Shown: positions 23,809 through 31,940 of the stretch, one piece after another | Layout of the letters: every line of letters begins with the position of its first letter | Position numbering within the stretch: position 1 is the stretch's first letter | From: an uncultured Pelagibacteraceae bacterium | GTDB lineage: Bacteria > Pseudomonadota > Alphaproteobacteria > Pelagibacterales > Pelagibacteraceae | Length of the DNA: 33,739 bases | NCBI GenBank assembly: GCA_902589395.1 | Contig: CACIST010000008.1 | Location: 1-33,739 of the forward strand | Reading direction: 5' to 3' | Translations under genes and position numbers: made by a program | The notes under the pieces: model-generated | Databases searched by the model: none | Told to the model about the DNA's origin: nothing | The model's input: the letters and a program-made list of their open reading frames with translations, nothing else

Positions 23809-24840
23809 ATGTATAGTGAAAATCTAAAGATCAATAATCAAATATCAACATGGCTTATTACCATGTTTTGGATAATCTCAGCGATGATTATAGTTGGAGG
23901 CTTAACTAGATTAACTGATTCTGGATTATCAATTACTCAATGGCAATTATTCTCCGGTTTCTTTCCACCACTTAATGATTCACAATGGATTGTGTATTTT
24001 GATTTGTACAAAGAGATACCCGAATTTAAATTGCAAAATTATGATATGACCATGCAAGAATTTAAGGTTATTTTTTGGTGGGAATGGGCTCATAGATTTA
24101 TGGGAAGGTTAATAGGCTTAGCTTTTCTAATTCCACTAATATATTTTACATTTAAAATTAAATTTAAAAAATTATTGAGTTTTTATTTCATCTTTGCTTT
24201 AATATGCTTTCAAGGATTCATAGGTTGGTATATGGTAAGTAGTGGCCTAATTGATAGAATTGATGTTAGTCATTTTAGATTATCTATTCATTTATTAGTA
24301 GCTTTTTTTATTTTATCTTTAATTTTTTGGAATTATTTAAAAATAAAAGTTAAAAACAACTTTCAAAATACTATAAATATAATATTTCCATTGAGTTTTC
24401 TTTTTTTGGTTTTTTTACAAATTTCTATTGGTGCATTCGTATCAGGAATGGATGCAGGTAAAATTTATAATTCCTGGCCATTAATGGATGACTCAATTTT
24501 TCCAAATGATAATAGTGTTGTTAATTTATTTAAATTATCTGCTTTTAGCGATCCTTCTCTGGTGCAATTTATACATAGAAAATTAGCTTATTTAATAGGA
24601 TTATTTTATCTGTATTTATTATTTTATATTTACAGGAATAAAAAAACTGATTTATATAAATCAGTTAACGTTTTAGGAATTTTTATAATTTTACAGATTG
24701 TCTTAGGGATATTTACTTTATTATATGGTGCACAGATATTAATTGCATCTATGCACCAAATAAGTTCTATATTTTTAGTAGCTTCTTGTATTTATTTTTT
24801 ATTTATAAATACAAGATCTAACTTACAGCTTTCAAGCTAG
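23809..24840 (+). CDS. ctaA: Heme A synthase (COX15/CtaA)
   Basis: CtaA oxidises the C8 methyl of heme O to give heme A for cytochrome c oxidase. The 343-residue protein has about eight membrane segments in two four-helix halves. IVGGLTRLTDSGLSITQW is the family signature, followed by FWWEWAHRFMGR with a heme-ligand His. The second half has FIHRKLAYLIG and ASMHQISS with the other histidines. It belongs to the type found in alphaproteobacteria and mitochondria. It converges on metY1, and the last 23 bases overlap the end of that gene. Confidence 0.94.
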   Translation: MYSENLKINNQISTWLITMFWIISAMIIVGGLTRLTDSGLSITQWQLFSGFFPPLNDSQWIVYFDLYKEIPEFKLQNYDMTMQEFKVIFWWEWAHRFMGRLIGLAFLIPLIYFTFKIKFKKLLSFYFIFALICFQGFIGWYMVSSGLIDRIDVSHFRLSIHLLVAFFILSLIFWNYLKIKVKNNFQNTINIIFPLSFLFLVFLQISIGAFVSGMDAGKIYNSWPLMDDSIFPNDNSVVNLFKLSAFSDPSLVQFIHRKLAYLIGLFYLYLLFYIYRNKKTDLYKSVNVLGIFIILQIVLGIFTLLYGAQILIASMHQISSIFLVASCIYFLFINTRSNLQLSS

Positions 24841-26143
24841 GTTTTCCAGAAGCTCCTAAAGCTTGATCCAGATCAGCTACAATATCATCTGGGTGTTCAA
24901 TACCGATAGACAATCTTACATATCCTGGTGTTACACCTGCAGCTAATAGCTCTTCTTCAGTTAACTGACTGTGAGTAGTTGTTGCTGGGTGAATAGCTAA
25001 ACTTCTTGCATCCCCAATATTTGCTACATGATAAAACATTTTTAATGACTCAATAAATTTTTTACCTGCTTCAACTCCTCCTTTAACCTCAATACCTACA
25101 AGTGCTCCATTTCCACCTTTCATGTATTTTTTAGATCTTTCACCTATCTCACCTTTATGGAGAGTAGGGTAGATAACTCTTTCCACATTTTTATGTTTTT
25201 GTAAAAAAGCAACAGCTTTCTCGGCATTAGAGCAATGTTGTTTCATTCTTAATGGAACTGTTTCAAGACCTTGAATGATTCCCCAGGCATTATCTGGTGC
25301 TAAAGGAGCTCCTAAATCTCTTAAAAGACAAACCCTAGCTCTTACTGCAAATGAAACGTTTGCACCTGTTAATTGAGGTACTACTTCACCCCATTTTGCT
25401 CCACCATAACTGGCATCTGGCTCGTTAAATAAAGGCTGCCTTTTTGGATCTTTTGTCCAGTCGAAATTACCTCCATCAACAAGAGCTCCACCAATGACTG
25501 TTCCGTGTCCACCAATAAATTTAGTAAGCGAGTGAACTACTACAGCAGCCCCATGTTCTAGAGGCTTACAAATAACTGGTGCAGCAGTGTTGTCCATAAT
25601 TAAAGGAATATTGTGTTTTCTTCCAATATCTGAAACTTCCTTAATTGGAAATACCCTTAAGTATGGATTAGGTAAAGTTTCCGCATAAAAACATCTTGTT
25701 TTTTCATCAATTAATTTTTCAAAATTACTTGGGTCCGATGGGTCTGCATATCTACATTCAATACCTAATTTTTTAAGTGTATGTGTGAATAGGTTAACAG
25801 TTCCACCATATAAATCAGTTGAGCTAATAAAGTTATCACCTGATTGACACACATTCATTATAGCGAATGTAGATGCCGCTTGTCCTGAACCAACAGTTAC
25901 TGCTGCAAGTCCACCTTCAAGTGCTGCAACTCTTTTTTCAAGTACGTCGTTTGTTGGATTCATAATTCTTGTGTATATGTTTCCAAATTCCTTTAGTGCA
26001 AATAAATTTGCAGCGTGATCTGTATCATTAAATTGATAAGATGTAGTTCTGTATAGTGGAACTGCTACTGCTGTTGTAGCTGGATCACTCCTGTAATCTC
26101 CACCATGTAATGCAATTGTTTCTGGATGTTTGTTTTTACTCAT
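24818..26143 (-). CDS. metY: O-acetylhomoserine sulfhydrylase-type enzyme (copy 1)
   Basis: A PLP-dependent Cys/Met-metabolism enzyme of 441 residues. The schiff-base lysine is Lys208 in VVHSLTKFIGGHG, Asp184 in LIMDNTAAP contacts the PLP ring, and YTRIMNPTN is the phosphate-binding Tyr/Arg motif. Length and the large mid-protein insertion fit MetY, not MetB or MetC. MetY joins O-acetylhomoserine with sulfide or methanethiol to give homocysteine or methionine. A strong AGAAGGGG (26148-26155) lies four bases before the ATG. It is third in the operon after metY2 and the hydrolase, about 61 bp downstream. Confidence 0.88.
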   Translation of the reverse strand: MSKNKHPETIALHGGDYRSDPATTAVAVPLYRTTSYQFNDTDHAANLFALKEFGNIYTRIMNPTNDVLEKRVAALEGGLAAVTVGSGQAASTFAIMNVCQSGDNFISSTDLYGGTVNLFTHTLKKLGIECRYADPSDPSNFEKLIDEKTRCFYAETLPNPYLRVFPIKEVSDIGRKHNIPLIMDNTAAPVICKPLEHGAAVVVHSLTKFIGGHGTVIGGALVDGGNFDWTKDPKRQPLFNEPDASYGGAKWGEVVPQLTGANVSFAVRARVCLLRDLGAPLAPDNAWGIIQGLETVPLRMKQHCSNAEKAVAFLQKHKNVERVIYPTLHKGEIGERSKKYMKGGNGALVGIEVKGGVEAGKKFIESLKMFYHVANIGDARSLAIHPATTTHSQLTEEELLAAGVTPGYVRLSIGIEHPDDIVADLDQALGASGKPSLKAVS

Positions 26144-26204
26144 ATTTCCCCTTCTGTTTAAATGTGCATTAAACTAAAATGAAAAAATACAATCAAGCTT
26201 TAAT

Positions 26205-27023
26205 TTAACGTGATAATGGGGGATAATTTGTAGTTATAAATTTCTTAAGTACAGTTAATACTCTATCTGCCTCTTCTAATAACATCATGTGACCACAATT
26301 ATCAATTATATCAACTTGACTACCTTGTATTAATGAAGCTAGTTTTTTTCCCTCTTTTACAGGGCACATTTTATCATCTGTTGCTAAGATTGATAGAGTA
26401 GGACATTTAATTTTTTTTGCTGCATCAAAACCATTTTTGTAATTATCACAAGCTCTAAAGTCTACTCCTAAAGTATTCTGTATTGTTCTAGATTTTGCAA
26501 GCATTGTTCCTGTGTTGATATGGTAAAGACCAGGCACAGGATGGCCACCAAAATGACCAGCTGGACCATGTGCCCAATCCATCATTAAATCTACTGCTTT
26601 AGGATCATTATTTTCAGCTAATGAAAGTAACTCTGGGTTCATTGGTATAGCACCGGCTCCACCCATCAAACTCAAAGTTTTAATTTTATTAGGATACCTT
26701 GATGTACATTCTACTGTTACCAAACATCCTTGTGAGTGTCCTACCAAAGAAGCTTCTTTATGACCAACAGCATCAATTACATCACTTACCCAATCTGCCA
26801 TTTCTTCAATTGATTTAAGACTTTCACCACTTGATAAACCATGTCCCGGTAGATCAACTGCTAAAGCGTTATAGCCATGAAATGCAAAGTACCTTGTCTG
26901 AAGTACCCATGTCATATGGGTTAAACCACTACCATGAACAAATATTATCAATGGTTTTTTTTTATCAAACTGTCTACCACCAGTAGAGGCAAAAACCTCA
27001 TGCCCATTTACTTTGAATTTCAT
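26205..27023 (-). CDS. Alpha/beta hydrolase-fold protein
   Basis: A 272-residue alpha/beta hydrolase. The oxyanion motif is HGSGLTHMTW, the nucleophile elbow is GHSQG (Ser97), the acid is Asp216 or Asp217 (ATDDK) and the base is His245 (NCGHMM). It is shorter than homoserine O-acetyltransferase MetX, another alpha/beta hydrolase-fold enzyme, and lacks the MetX GxSMGG elbow. The reaction is unknown. Its ATG overlaps the metY2 stop by four bases, so it is translated with that gene and presumably handles a related metabolite. No signal peptide is seen. Confidence 0.85.
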   Translation of the reverse strand: MKFKVNGHEVFASTGGRQFDKKKPLIIFVHGSGLTHMTWVLQTRYFAFHGYNALAVDLPGHGLSSGESLKSIEEMADWVSDVIDAVGHKEASLVGHSQGCLVTVECTSRYPNKIKTLSLMGGAGAIPMNPELLSLAENNDPKAVDLMMDWAHGPAGHFGGHPVPGLYHINTGTMLAKSRTIQNTLGVDFRACDNYKNGFDAAKKIKCPTLSILATDDKMCPVKEGKKLASLIQGSQVDIIDNCGHMMLLEEADRVLTVLKKFITTNYPPLSR

Positions 27024-28351
27024 TGATTTGATACAAGTCTTGGCTTTCTTGCTGCTCTGAAACCAATCTCGAAATCATTTTTTATATCATCAATGTCTTC
27101 AATACCTACCGACAATCTAATCATGTCATGGGACAAGCCAGCAAACTTCAAAGTTGCCTCATCCATCTGTGAGTGAGTCCCAGATGCAGGATGAATAACC
27201 AAAGTTCTTGTATCGCCTACATTTGCCAAATGTGATGCTAATTTTACGTTATTAATAAATGCCACTCCTGCATCTTTTCCGCCTTTAATACCAAACGCAA
27301 TCATTGAACCTCTTCCATTAGGCAAAAGTTTTTTTGCTAATTCGTGATCTGGATGATCAGGGACACTTGGATGTGATACCCAAGCTACACTTTCATGGTT
27401 TGATAAATATTTAACCATCTCTTCAGCATTAGAACAGTGTTTTTTCATTCTTACTGACAAAGTTTCTATCCCTTGTAAAACATTCCATGCATTTTGAGGG
27501 CTTAAACAAGGACCAAAATCTCTCATTCCTTCAGCTCTAGCTTTCATTGTAAAAGCTGTTGGGCCAAACTCCTCGGCAAAAGATAATCCATGATATCCTT
27601 CATAAGGTTTTGTCATTGTTGGAAATTTATCATTTTGCATCCAATCGAATTTTCCACCTTCAACTAATATACCTGCCATTGAAGATCCATGTCCTGCCAT
27701 CCATTTTGTTAGTGAATGAATTACTATATCAGCACCATGCTCAAACGGTTTACATAAATAAGGAGTTTGATAAGTTGCATCAACCATCAATGGAATTCCA
27801 GCATCATGCGCAATTTTTGCGATTTCTGGCATATTCATTATTTCGTTACCTGGATTTCCAACGAGTTCTCCAAAAATACCTTTTGTATTTTTTTGAATTG
27901 CTTTTTTAAATCCTTCAGTATCTCTTGGTTTAACAAATGTACATTTAATTCCAAATTTAGGTAAGGTTAATCTAAATAGGTTTACAGTGCCTCCATATAG
28001 TTGAGATGATACAACTAAATGATCACCTGCTTCACATAATGTCATTACTGTCAAAAATATTGCACTCATACCTGAAGATGTAGCTAATGCTGCTGTACCA
28101 CCTTCAAGTGAAGCAACTCTCTCCTCTAATACACCAACGGTCGGGTTTGAAATTCTACTATAAATATGTCCACCTCTTTCTAAATTAAAAAGAGCAGCTG
28201 CGTGATCGACATCATCAAAAAGGTATGATGTGGTTTGATAAATTGGCACTTGTCTTGAACCAGCATTTTTGTGAGGTTGATAACCGGCATGTAAACTAAG
28301 GGTATCAAATTTATAGGTATTTGGTTTTAATTCTTTTTTTTTATCACTCAT
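27020..28351 (-). CDS. O-acetylhomoserine sulfhydrylase-type enzyme (copy 2)
   Basis: A second PLP enzyme (443 aa) of the same family as copy 1, clearly divergent from it. Lys216 in IHSLTKWMAGHG binds PLP, Asp191 is in LMVDATYQTPYL, and YSRISNPTV is the phosphate-binding motif. The mid-protein insertion (DYxx-type loop, KPYEGYHG) matches MetY enzymes. An AAAGGAG (28356-28362) four bases before the ATG is the best ribosome-binding site in the neighbourhood. It is the first gene of the metY2-hydrolase-metY1 operon. Whether it uses sulfide, methanethiol or another nucleophile cannot be told from sequence. Confidence 0.87.
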   Translation of the reverse strand: MSDKKKELKPNTYKFDTLSLHAGYQPHKNAGSRQVPIYQTTSYLFDDVDHAAALFNLERGGHIYSRISNPTVGVLEERVASLEGGTAALATSSGMSAIFLTVMTLCEAGDHLVVSSQLYGGTVNLFRLTLPKFGIKCTFVKPRDTEGFKKAIQKNTKGIFGELVGNPGNEIMNMPEIAKIAHDAGIPLMVDATYQTPYLCKPFEHGADIVIHSLTKWMAGHGSSMAGILVEGGKFDWMQNDKFPTMTKPYEGYHGLSFAEEFGPTAFTMKARAEGMRDFGPCLSPQNAWNVLQGIETLSVRMKKHCSNAEEMVKYLSNHESVAWVSHPSVPDHPDHELAKKLLPNGRGSMIAFGIKGGKDAGVAFINNVKLASHLANVGDTRTLVIHPASGTHSQMDEATLKFAGLSHDMIRLSVGIEDIDDIKNDFEIGFRAARKPRLVSNQ

Positions 28352-28496
28352 TAGGCTCCTTTAATTTATAATTATGTGAATTCGTTTTAAGAGGTTATTA
28401 TTACTAATAAATAGTCATAATTCAATCAACCATTCAGTCCATCCAAAATATAATAATTTGACAATATATGTAATTATAAGTATTAATCCCGCATTC
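28352..28496. other. Divergent promoter region between metY2 and rplM
   Basis: This 145-bp spacer is the longest in the window. On the + side it holds the rplM promoter. On the minus side it forms the metY2 leader, with the AAAGGAG site at 28356-28362. I see no recognisable SAM-riboswitch core and no GC-rich terminator. Confidence 0.6.
28458..28486 (+). promoter_or_regulatory. Predicted promoter of the rplM-rpsI operon
   Basis: A perfect -35 TTGACA (28458-28463) and TATTAA (28481-28486, four of six) are spaced by exactly 17 bp. The predicted start is near 28493, leaving only about four bases before the rplM ATG at 28497. The in-frame TTG at 28458 is the -35 box and not a start codon. Confidence 0.6.
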
Positions 28497-28955
28497 ATGA
28501 CAAAGTTTGTTAAAAAAGATGAGATAAATAGCGAGTGGTTTGAAATCGATGCCACAGGAGCCGTTGTAGGTAGACTAGCAACAGTTGTATCAAAAATTAT
28601 AAGAGGGAAGAACAAAACAACATATACTCCTCACATGGACCATGGAGATTTTGTTGTTATTAAAAATGTAGATCAAATAAAATTTACAGGCAACAAATTC
28701 CAAAATAAAAAATATTACAGACACACTGGATACCCTGGTGGGATTAAAGAGATAACACCTGAAAAGTTGAGTGAAAAAAAGCCGGGTGAAGTATTAAAGT
28801 TAGCTGTTAAAAGAATGTTGCCCTCAGGTGCACTAGGGAAAAAACAATTAACTAAACTAAAAATTTATTCTGGAGAAGAACATCCTCACACTGCTCAAAA
28901 TCCAAAAATAATTGAAATCGGTAAGCTTAATCAAAAAAATATTGCAAGAAATTAA
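28497..28955 (+). CDS. rplM: 50S ribosomal protein L13
   Basis: L13 of 152 residues starting MTKFVKKDE, which aligns with the MKTF start of E. coli L13. The body has WFEIDATGAVVGRLA, YTPHMDHGDFVV, YYRHTGYPGGIKE and KRMLPSGALGKKQL, all conserved. A TTG codon 39 bases upstream is in frame but overlaps the promoter and adds residues absent from the family. It is directly followed by rpsI after one base, the usual L13-S9 pair. Confidence 0.96.
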   Translation: MTKFVKKDEINSEWFEIDATGAVVGRLATVVSKIIRGKNKTTYTPHMDHGDFVVIKNVDQIKFTGNKFQNKKYYRHTGYPGGIKEITPEKLSEKKPGEVLKLAVKRMLPSGALGKKQLTKLKIYSGEEHPHTAQNPKIIEIGKLNQKNIARN

Positions 28956-28956
28956 T

Positions 28957-29388
28957 ATGGAAACTTCCCAAACATCTACACCAAAAATAAAATTAGACTT
29001 TAAAGATAGTAAATACGCAACAGGAAGAAGAAAAAAATCTGTAGCTAAAGTCTGGTTAAAAAAAGGTTCAGGAAAATTTTATGTAAATGGTAAGTCTTTA
29101 ACCGACTATTTTCCAAGAGCTAATCATGTAATGCAAATTTTAAGACCTTTTGAAATAATAAACCAGTCAACAGATTACGATGTTAGATCTAAAGTTGTAG
29201 GTGGAGGACAAACTGGTCAAGCTGGTGCTTTAGTACACGGTATTTCAAGAGCTTTACTTAAATTTGATGAAACTTTAAAATCAACCCTACGTAAAGAAAA
29301 ACTTACAACAAGAGATTCAAGATCTGTTGAGAGAAAAAAACCTGGTAGAGCAAAAGCTAGAAAAAGCTACCAATTTTCTAAAAGATAA
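28957..29388 (+). CDS. rpsI: 30S ribosomal protein S9
   Basis: S9 of 143 residues. YATGRRKKSVAKVWLKKG, DYFPR, GGGQTGQAGALVHGISRAL and the C-terminal RDSRSVERKKPGRAKARKSYQFSKR-type tail (ending SKR, which reaches the P site) are standard. The ATG at 28957 is chosen over an upstream in-frame start inside rplM because it removes unconserved residues. The MET-to-KLDF leader is a short alphaproteobacterial N-terminal extension. Confidence 0.96.
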   Translation: METSQTSTPKIKLDFKDSKYATGRRKKSVAKVWLKKGSGKFYVNGKSLTDYFPRANHVMQILRPFEIINQSTDYDVRSKVVGGGQTGQAGALVHGISRALLKFDETLKSTLRKEKLTTRDSRSVERKKPGRAKARKSYQFSKR

Positions 29389-29421
29389 TTTCTTTTTAAA
29401 TTTCAACTGTTATATTAAATT

Positions 29422-30447
29422 ATGGGCAAGAAAAATGTTCTTATATGTGGAGCTACTGGATATATAGGATTACAACTAACTAAACTCCTATGTACACATA
29501 AAAAAATAAGTATTAAATATTTATGTGGAAGTACTTCTGTCGGAAAAAAAATAGATTATTTCGAACAAGAATTAAAAAAATATAAATTACCAAAAATATC
29601 AAAATTTAAAAAAGAATATTTATCAAATGTGGATATAATATTTACAGCATTGCCAAATGGTGAGGCACAATCTATTTCAAAATTTTTAAATAAAAATAAT
29701 TTATTAATAGATCTAGCGGCTGATTTTAGACTTAATAATAAAAAAGATTATGAAAAATGGTATAAAATTAAACACAAAGCATTAAATCAAATCAAAAAAA
29801 GTATTTACTCTATACCTGAAATTAGTGGACAATTAATTAAAAAATTTCAGATAGTATCTTGTCCTGGATGCTATCCTACATCTGTATTAATTCCGTTAAT
29901 CCCTTTAATAAAAAAAAATTTAATTAATAATCAAACAATCATTATTGACTCAAAATCTGGTTATTCAGGAGCAGGTAGAGGAGTGCATAAAAAATATAAA
30001 TATAAAAATTTATATGAGTCTTTGAGTGCTTACGGATTAGCAAATCATAGACATAATTCTGAAATTCAACAAGAGCTTGATCTTAAAACTGGCAAAAAAA
30101 ATAAATTTCATTTTACACCTCATCTTACACCAATGTTTAGAGGAATTTTAAGTACTATTTATGTTGATTTAAAAAAGGGCATTAACATAAACAAAATAAT
30201 TAATGTTCTAAATGTCCAATATAAGAATCATAAATTTATAAAAATCTGTAAAATAAATACTTTCTTAAGTACTAATGATGTTATCAACACCAATAATTGC
30301 TTAATTTCTGTATGTAAAAGCAAATATAAAGATAAAATAATAATATTGTCTGCAATTGATAATTTGATTAAAGGTGGTGGAGGTCAAGCTGTACAAAATA
30401 TGAATAATTATTATGACTTTAATCAGAACGATGGTCTAAATGTTTAA
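29422..30447 (+). CDS. argC: N-acetyl-gamma-glutamyl-phosphate reductase
   Basis: ArgC reduces N-acetylglutamyl phosphate to the semialdehyde in arginine synthesis. The 341-residue protein has the NAD(P)-binding GATGYIG at residues 10-16, DLAADFRL, the catalytic Cys150 in SCPGCYPTS, and HRHNSEIQQEL with the catalytic His. HFTPHLTPMFRG is a further conserved block. It follows rpsI by 33 bases; rplM-rpsI-argC is a frequent alphaproteobacterial order. Its end overlaps the small lipoprotein gene by 8 bases. Confidence 0.95.
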   Translation: MGKKNVLICGATGYIGLQLTKLLCTHKKISIKYLCGSTSVGKKIDYFEQELKKYKLPKISKFKKEYLSNVDIIFTALPNGEAQSISKFLNKNNLLIDLAADFRLNNKKDYEKWYKIKHKALNQIKKSIYSIPEISGQLIKKFQIVSCPGCYPTSVLIPLIPLIKKNLINNQTIIIDSKSGYSGAGRGVHKKYKYKNLYESLSAYGLANHRHNSEIQQELDLKTGKKNKFHFTPHLTPMFRGILSTIYVDLKKGININKIINVLNVQYKNHKFIKICKINTFLSTNDVINTNNCLISVCKSKYKDKIIILSAIDNLIKGGGGQAVQNMNNYYDFNQNDGLNV

Positions 30448-30658
30448 ATATATTTTTATAATTTTATTAATATTTTCATTATCACATTGTTCACTAAATC
30501 ATCCTGTTTCTATGTGGAATATTGAGGACGACAGTACTGACAAAGATATTTCGAAATTAAACTTTGAAAATGAAACATCTTTTGAAGAATTTAAAAAAAA
30601 TGTTATTCAATATGGTAAGATCAGCGACTTTCCTAAATTAGATGAATTTAATGAATAA
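30440..30658 (+). CDS. Small lipoprotein of unknown function
   Basis: A 72-residue protein with a signal peptide and lipobox LSHC (Cys17). The mature part is acidic, begins SLNHPVSMWNIEDD, and is rich in Asp, Glu and Phe, with no domain I recognise. Translation appears coupled on both sides: its start lies in the argC end and its stop overlaps the hom start. The tight placement and a good lipoprotein signal make it a real gene. Function unknown. Confidence 0.7.
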   Translation: MFKYIFIILLIFSLSHCSLNHPVSMWNIEDDSTDKDISKLNFENETSFEEFKKNVIQYGKISDFPKLDEFNE

Positions 30659-31940
30659 AAATATAAATATTGCTGTTATTGGACTTGGTCAAATTGGATC
30701 ATATGTTCTAAATGAGTTAAATACAAAAAAGAAAGATATTGAAACTAAAACTGGAAAGAGAATTAAAGTTATAGCTATATCAGCTAAAAATAAAAATAAG
30801 AAAAGAAAATTTAAAATTAATAAGAAAATTTTTTATTCAAATCCTCTAGATATTTTGAAGATTAAAAACTTAGATATAGTAATCGAAGCTATAGGTTTAT
30901 CAGATGGTATTTCAAAAAAAATTATTGAGACTGCTCTTAAAAATAAAATTCATGTTATAACCCCAAATAAAGCATTAATTTCAAAACATGGTGATAAACT
31001 GGGAGAATTAGCTGAAAAAAATAAAGTTAATTTAGAATTTGAGGCATCTGTTGCAGGCGGTATTCCTATTGTAAGAACAATCAAAGAAGGTTTGGCTACA
31101 AATAAAATCACAAAAGTTTATGGCATACTTAACGGTACTTGTAACTACATCATGTCAGAAATGGAGAGAACTAAAGATAGTTTCAAAAATGTTCTGAAGA
31201 TGGCACAGAAACTAGGTTATGCTGAACCTGGAAATCCAAAATTAGATCTTAACGGTTATGATGCGTTAGCTAAAATAAAAATTTTGACATCATTAGCTTT
31301 CAATAAGAAAATTTCAAAATCTGAATGTTTAATGGAAGGTATTGAAAACATCGATTATGCAGATATTAAAATTGCTGATCAGTTAGATTTTAGAATAAAA
31401 TTATTAGGTATAACTGAGATTATAAATAATAGTATTTTTGAAAGAGTTCATCCATGTTTAGTTAAAAAAGACTCTTATATAGGAAATGTAGATGGCGTAA
31501 TGAATGCTGTTATATTAAATGGTTCACCTATTGGAGAGTCTGTATTGCAAGGGGAGGGGGCTGGCGCAGGACCAACATCCTCTGCTTTGATGTCTGATTT
31601 ATTGTCTATATTGAGAGGTAATATAAAATATCCTTTTGGTATATCTAAAAATAAAAGATTAAAACCTAAAATATTTAATAAAGACCAATCATCAAATTCT
31701 CTTTATTTAAGATTAGAAGTTAAGGATAAACCAGGCGTTTTATCTTCTATAACAAAGATTCTGGCGAAGTATAAAATTTCTATTCAAAGATTAATACAAA
31801 TACCTGATCACAAAAGTAAGACAGCTTCGATTGTTCTTATTACTCATAATGCAAATGAATTAGACGCTCAAAGATGTATTAAATCTTTTAAATCAAATAA
31901 AAATATTATTAAAAATCCTGTTCTTATTAGATTATTTTAA
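30651..31940 (+). CDS. hom: Homoserine dehydrogenase
   Basis: Hom reduces aspartate semialdehyde to homoserine, precursor of threonine and, through O-acetylhomoserine, methionine. The protein has the Rossmann motif GLGQIGS, TPNKALISKHG, the substrate block VAGGIPIVRTIKEGL, GILNGTCNYIMSEM and GYAEPGNPKLDLNGYDA. A C-terminal ACT domain (LRLEVKDKPGVLSSITKIL) suggests feedback control by an amino acid. ATG 30651 is preferred over 30642, giving 429 residues and an 8-base overlap with the lipoprotein. It supplies the substrate pool used by the MetY enzymes 2 kb away. The next gene overlaps its stop (TAATG). Confidence 0.95.
   Translation: MNKNINIAVIGLGQIGSYVLNELNTKKKDIETKTGKRIKVIAISAKNKNKKRKFKINKKIFYSNPLDILKIKNLDIVIEAIGLSDGISKKIIETALKNKIHVITPNKALISKHGDKLGELAEKNKVNLEFEASVAGGIPIVRTIKEGLATNKITKVYGILNGTCNYIMSEMERTKDSFKNVLKMAQKLGYAEPGNPKLDLNGYDALAKIKILTSLAFNKKISKSECLMEGIENIDYADIKIADQLDFRIKLLGITEIINNSIFERVHPCLVKKDSYIGNVDGVMNAVILNGSPIGESVLQGEGAGAGPTSSALMSDLLSILRGNIKYPFGISKNKRLKPKIFNKDQSSNSLYLRLEVKDKPGVLSSITKILAKYKISIQRLIQIPDHKSKTASIVLITHNANELDAQRCIKSFKSNKNIIKNPVLIRLF

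Noticed and set aside
26144..26204. Possible SAM-V-like element before metY1: a hairpin GTTTAA/TTAAAC with a TGCAC loop, then AGAAGGGG
   Set aside because: The loop and the ribosome site recall SAM-II/SAM-V, but the joining segment that should pair with the loop is absent and the stem is only A/T plus one G-C. Kept as a weak leader hairpin only.
27559..27964. Open frames on + antisense to metY2
   Set aside because: Shadows of a well-conserved PLP enzyme; no start signal or known domain.
29389..29421. Rho-independent terminator after rpsI
   Set aside because: The 33-bp spacer has T-rich stretches but no stem; I found no convincing intrinsic terminator anywhere in the window.
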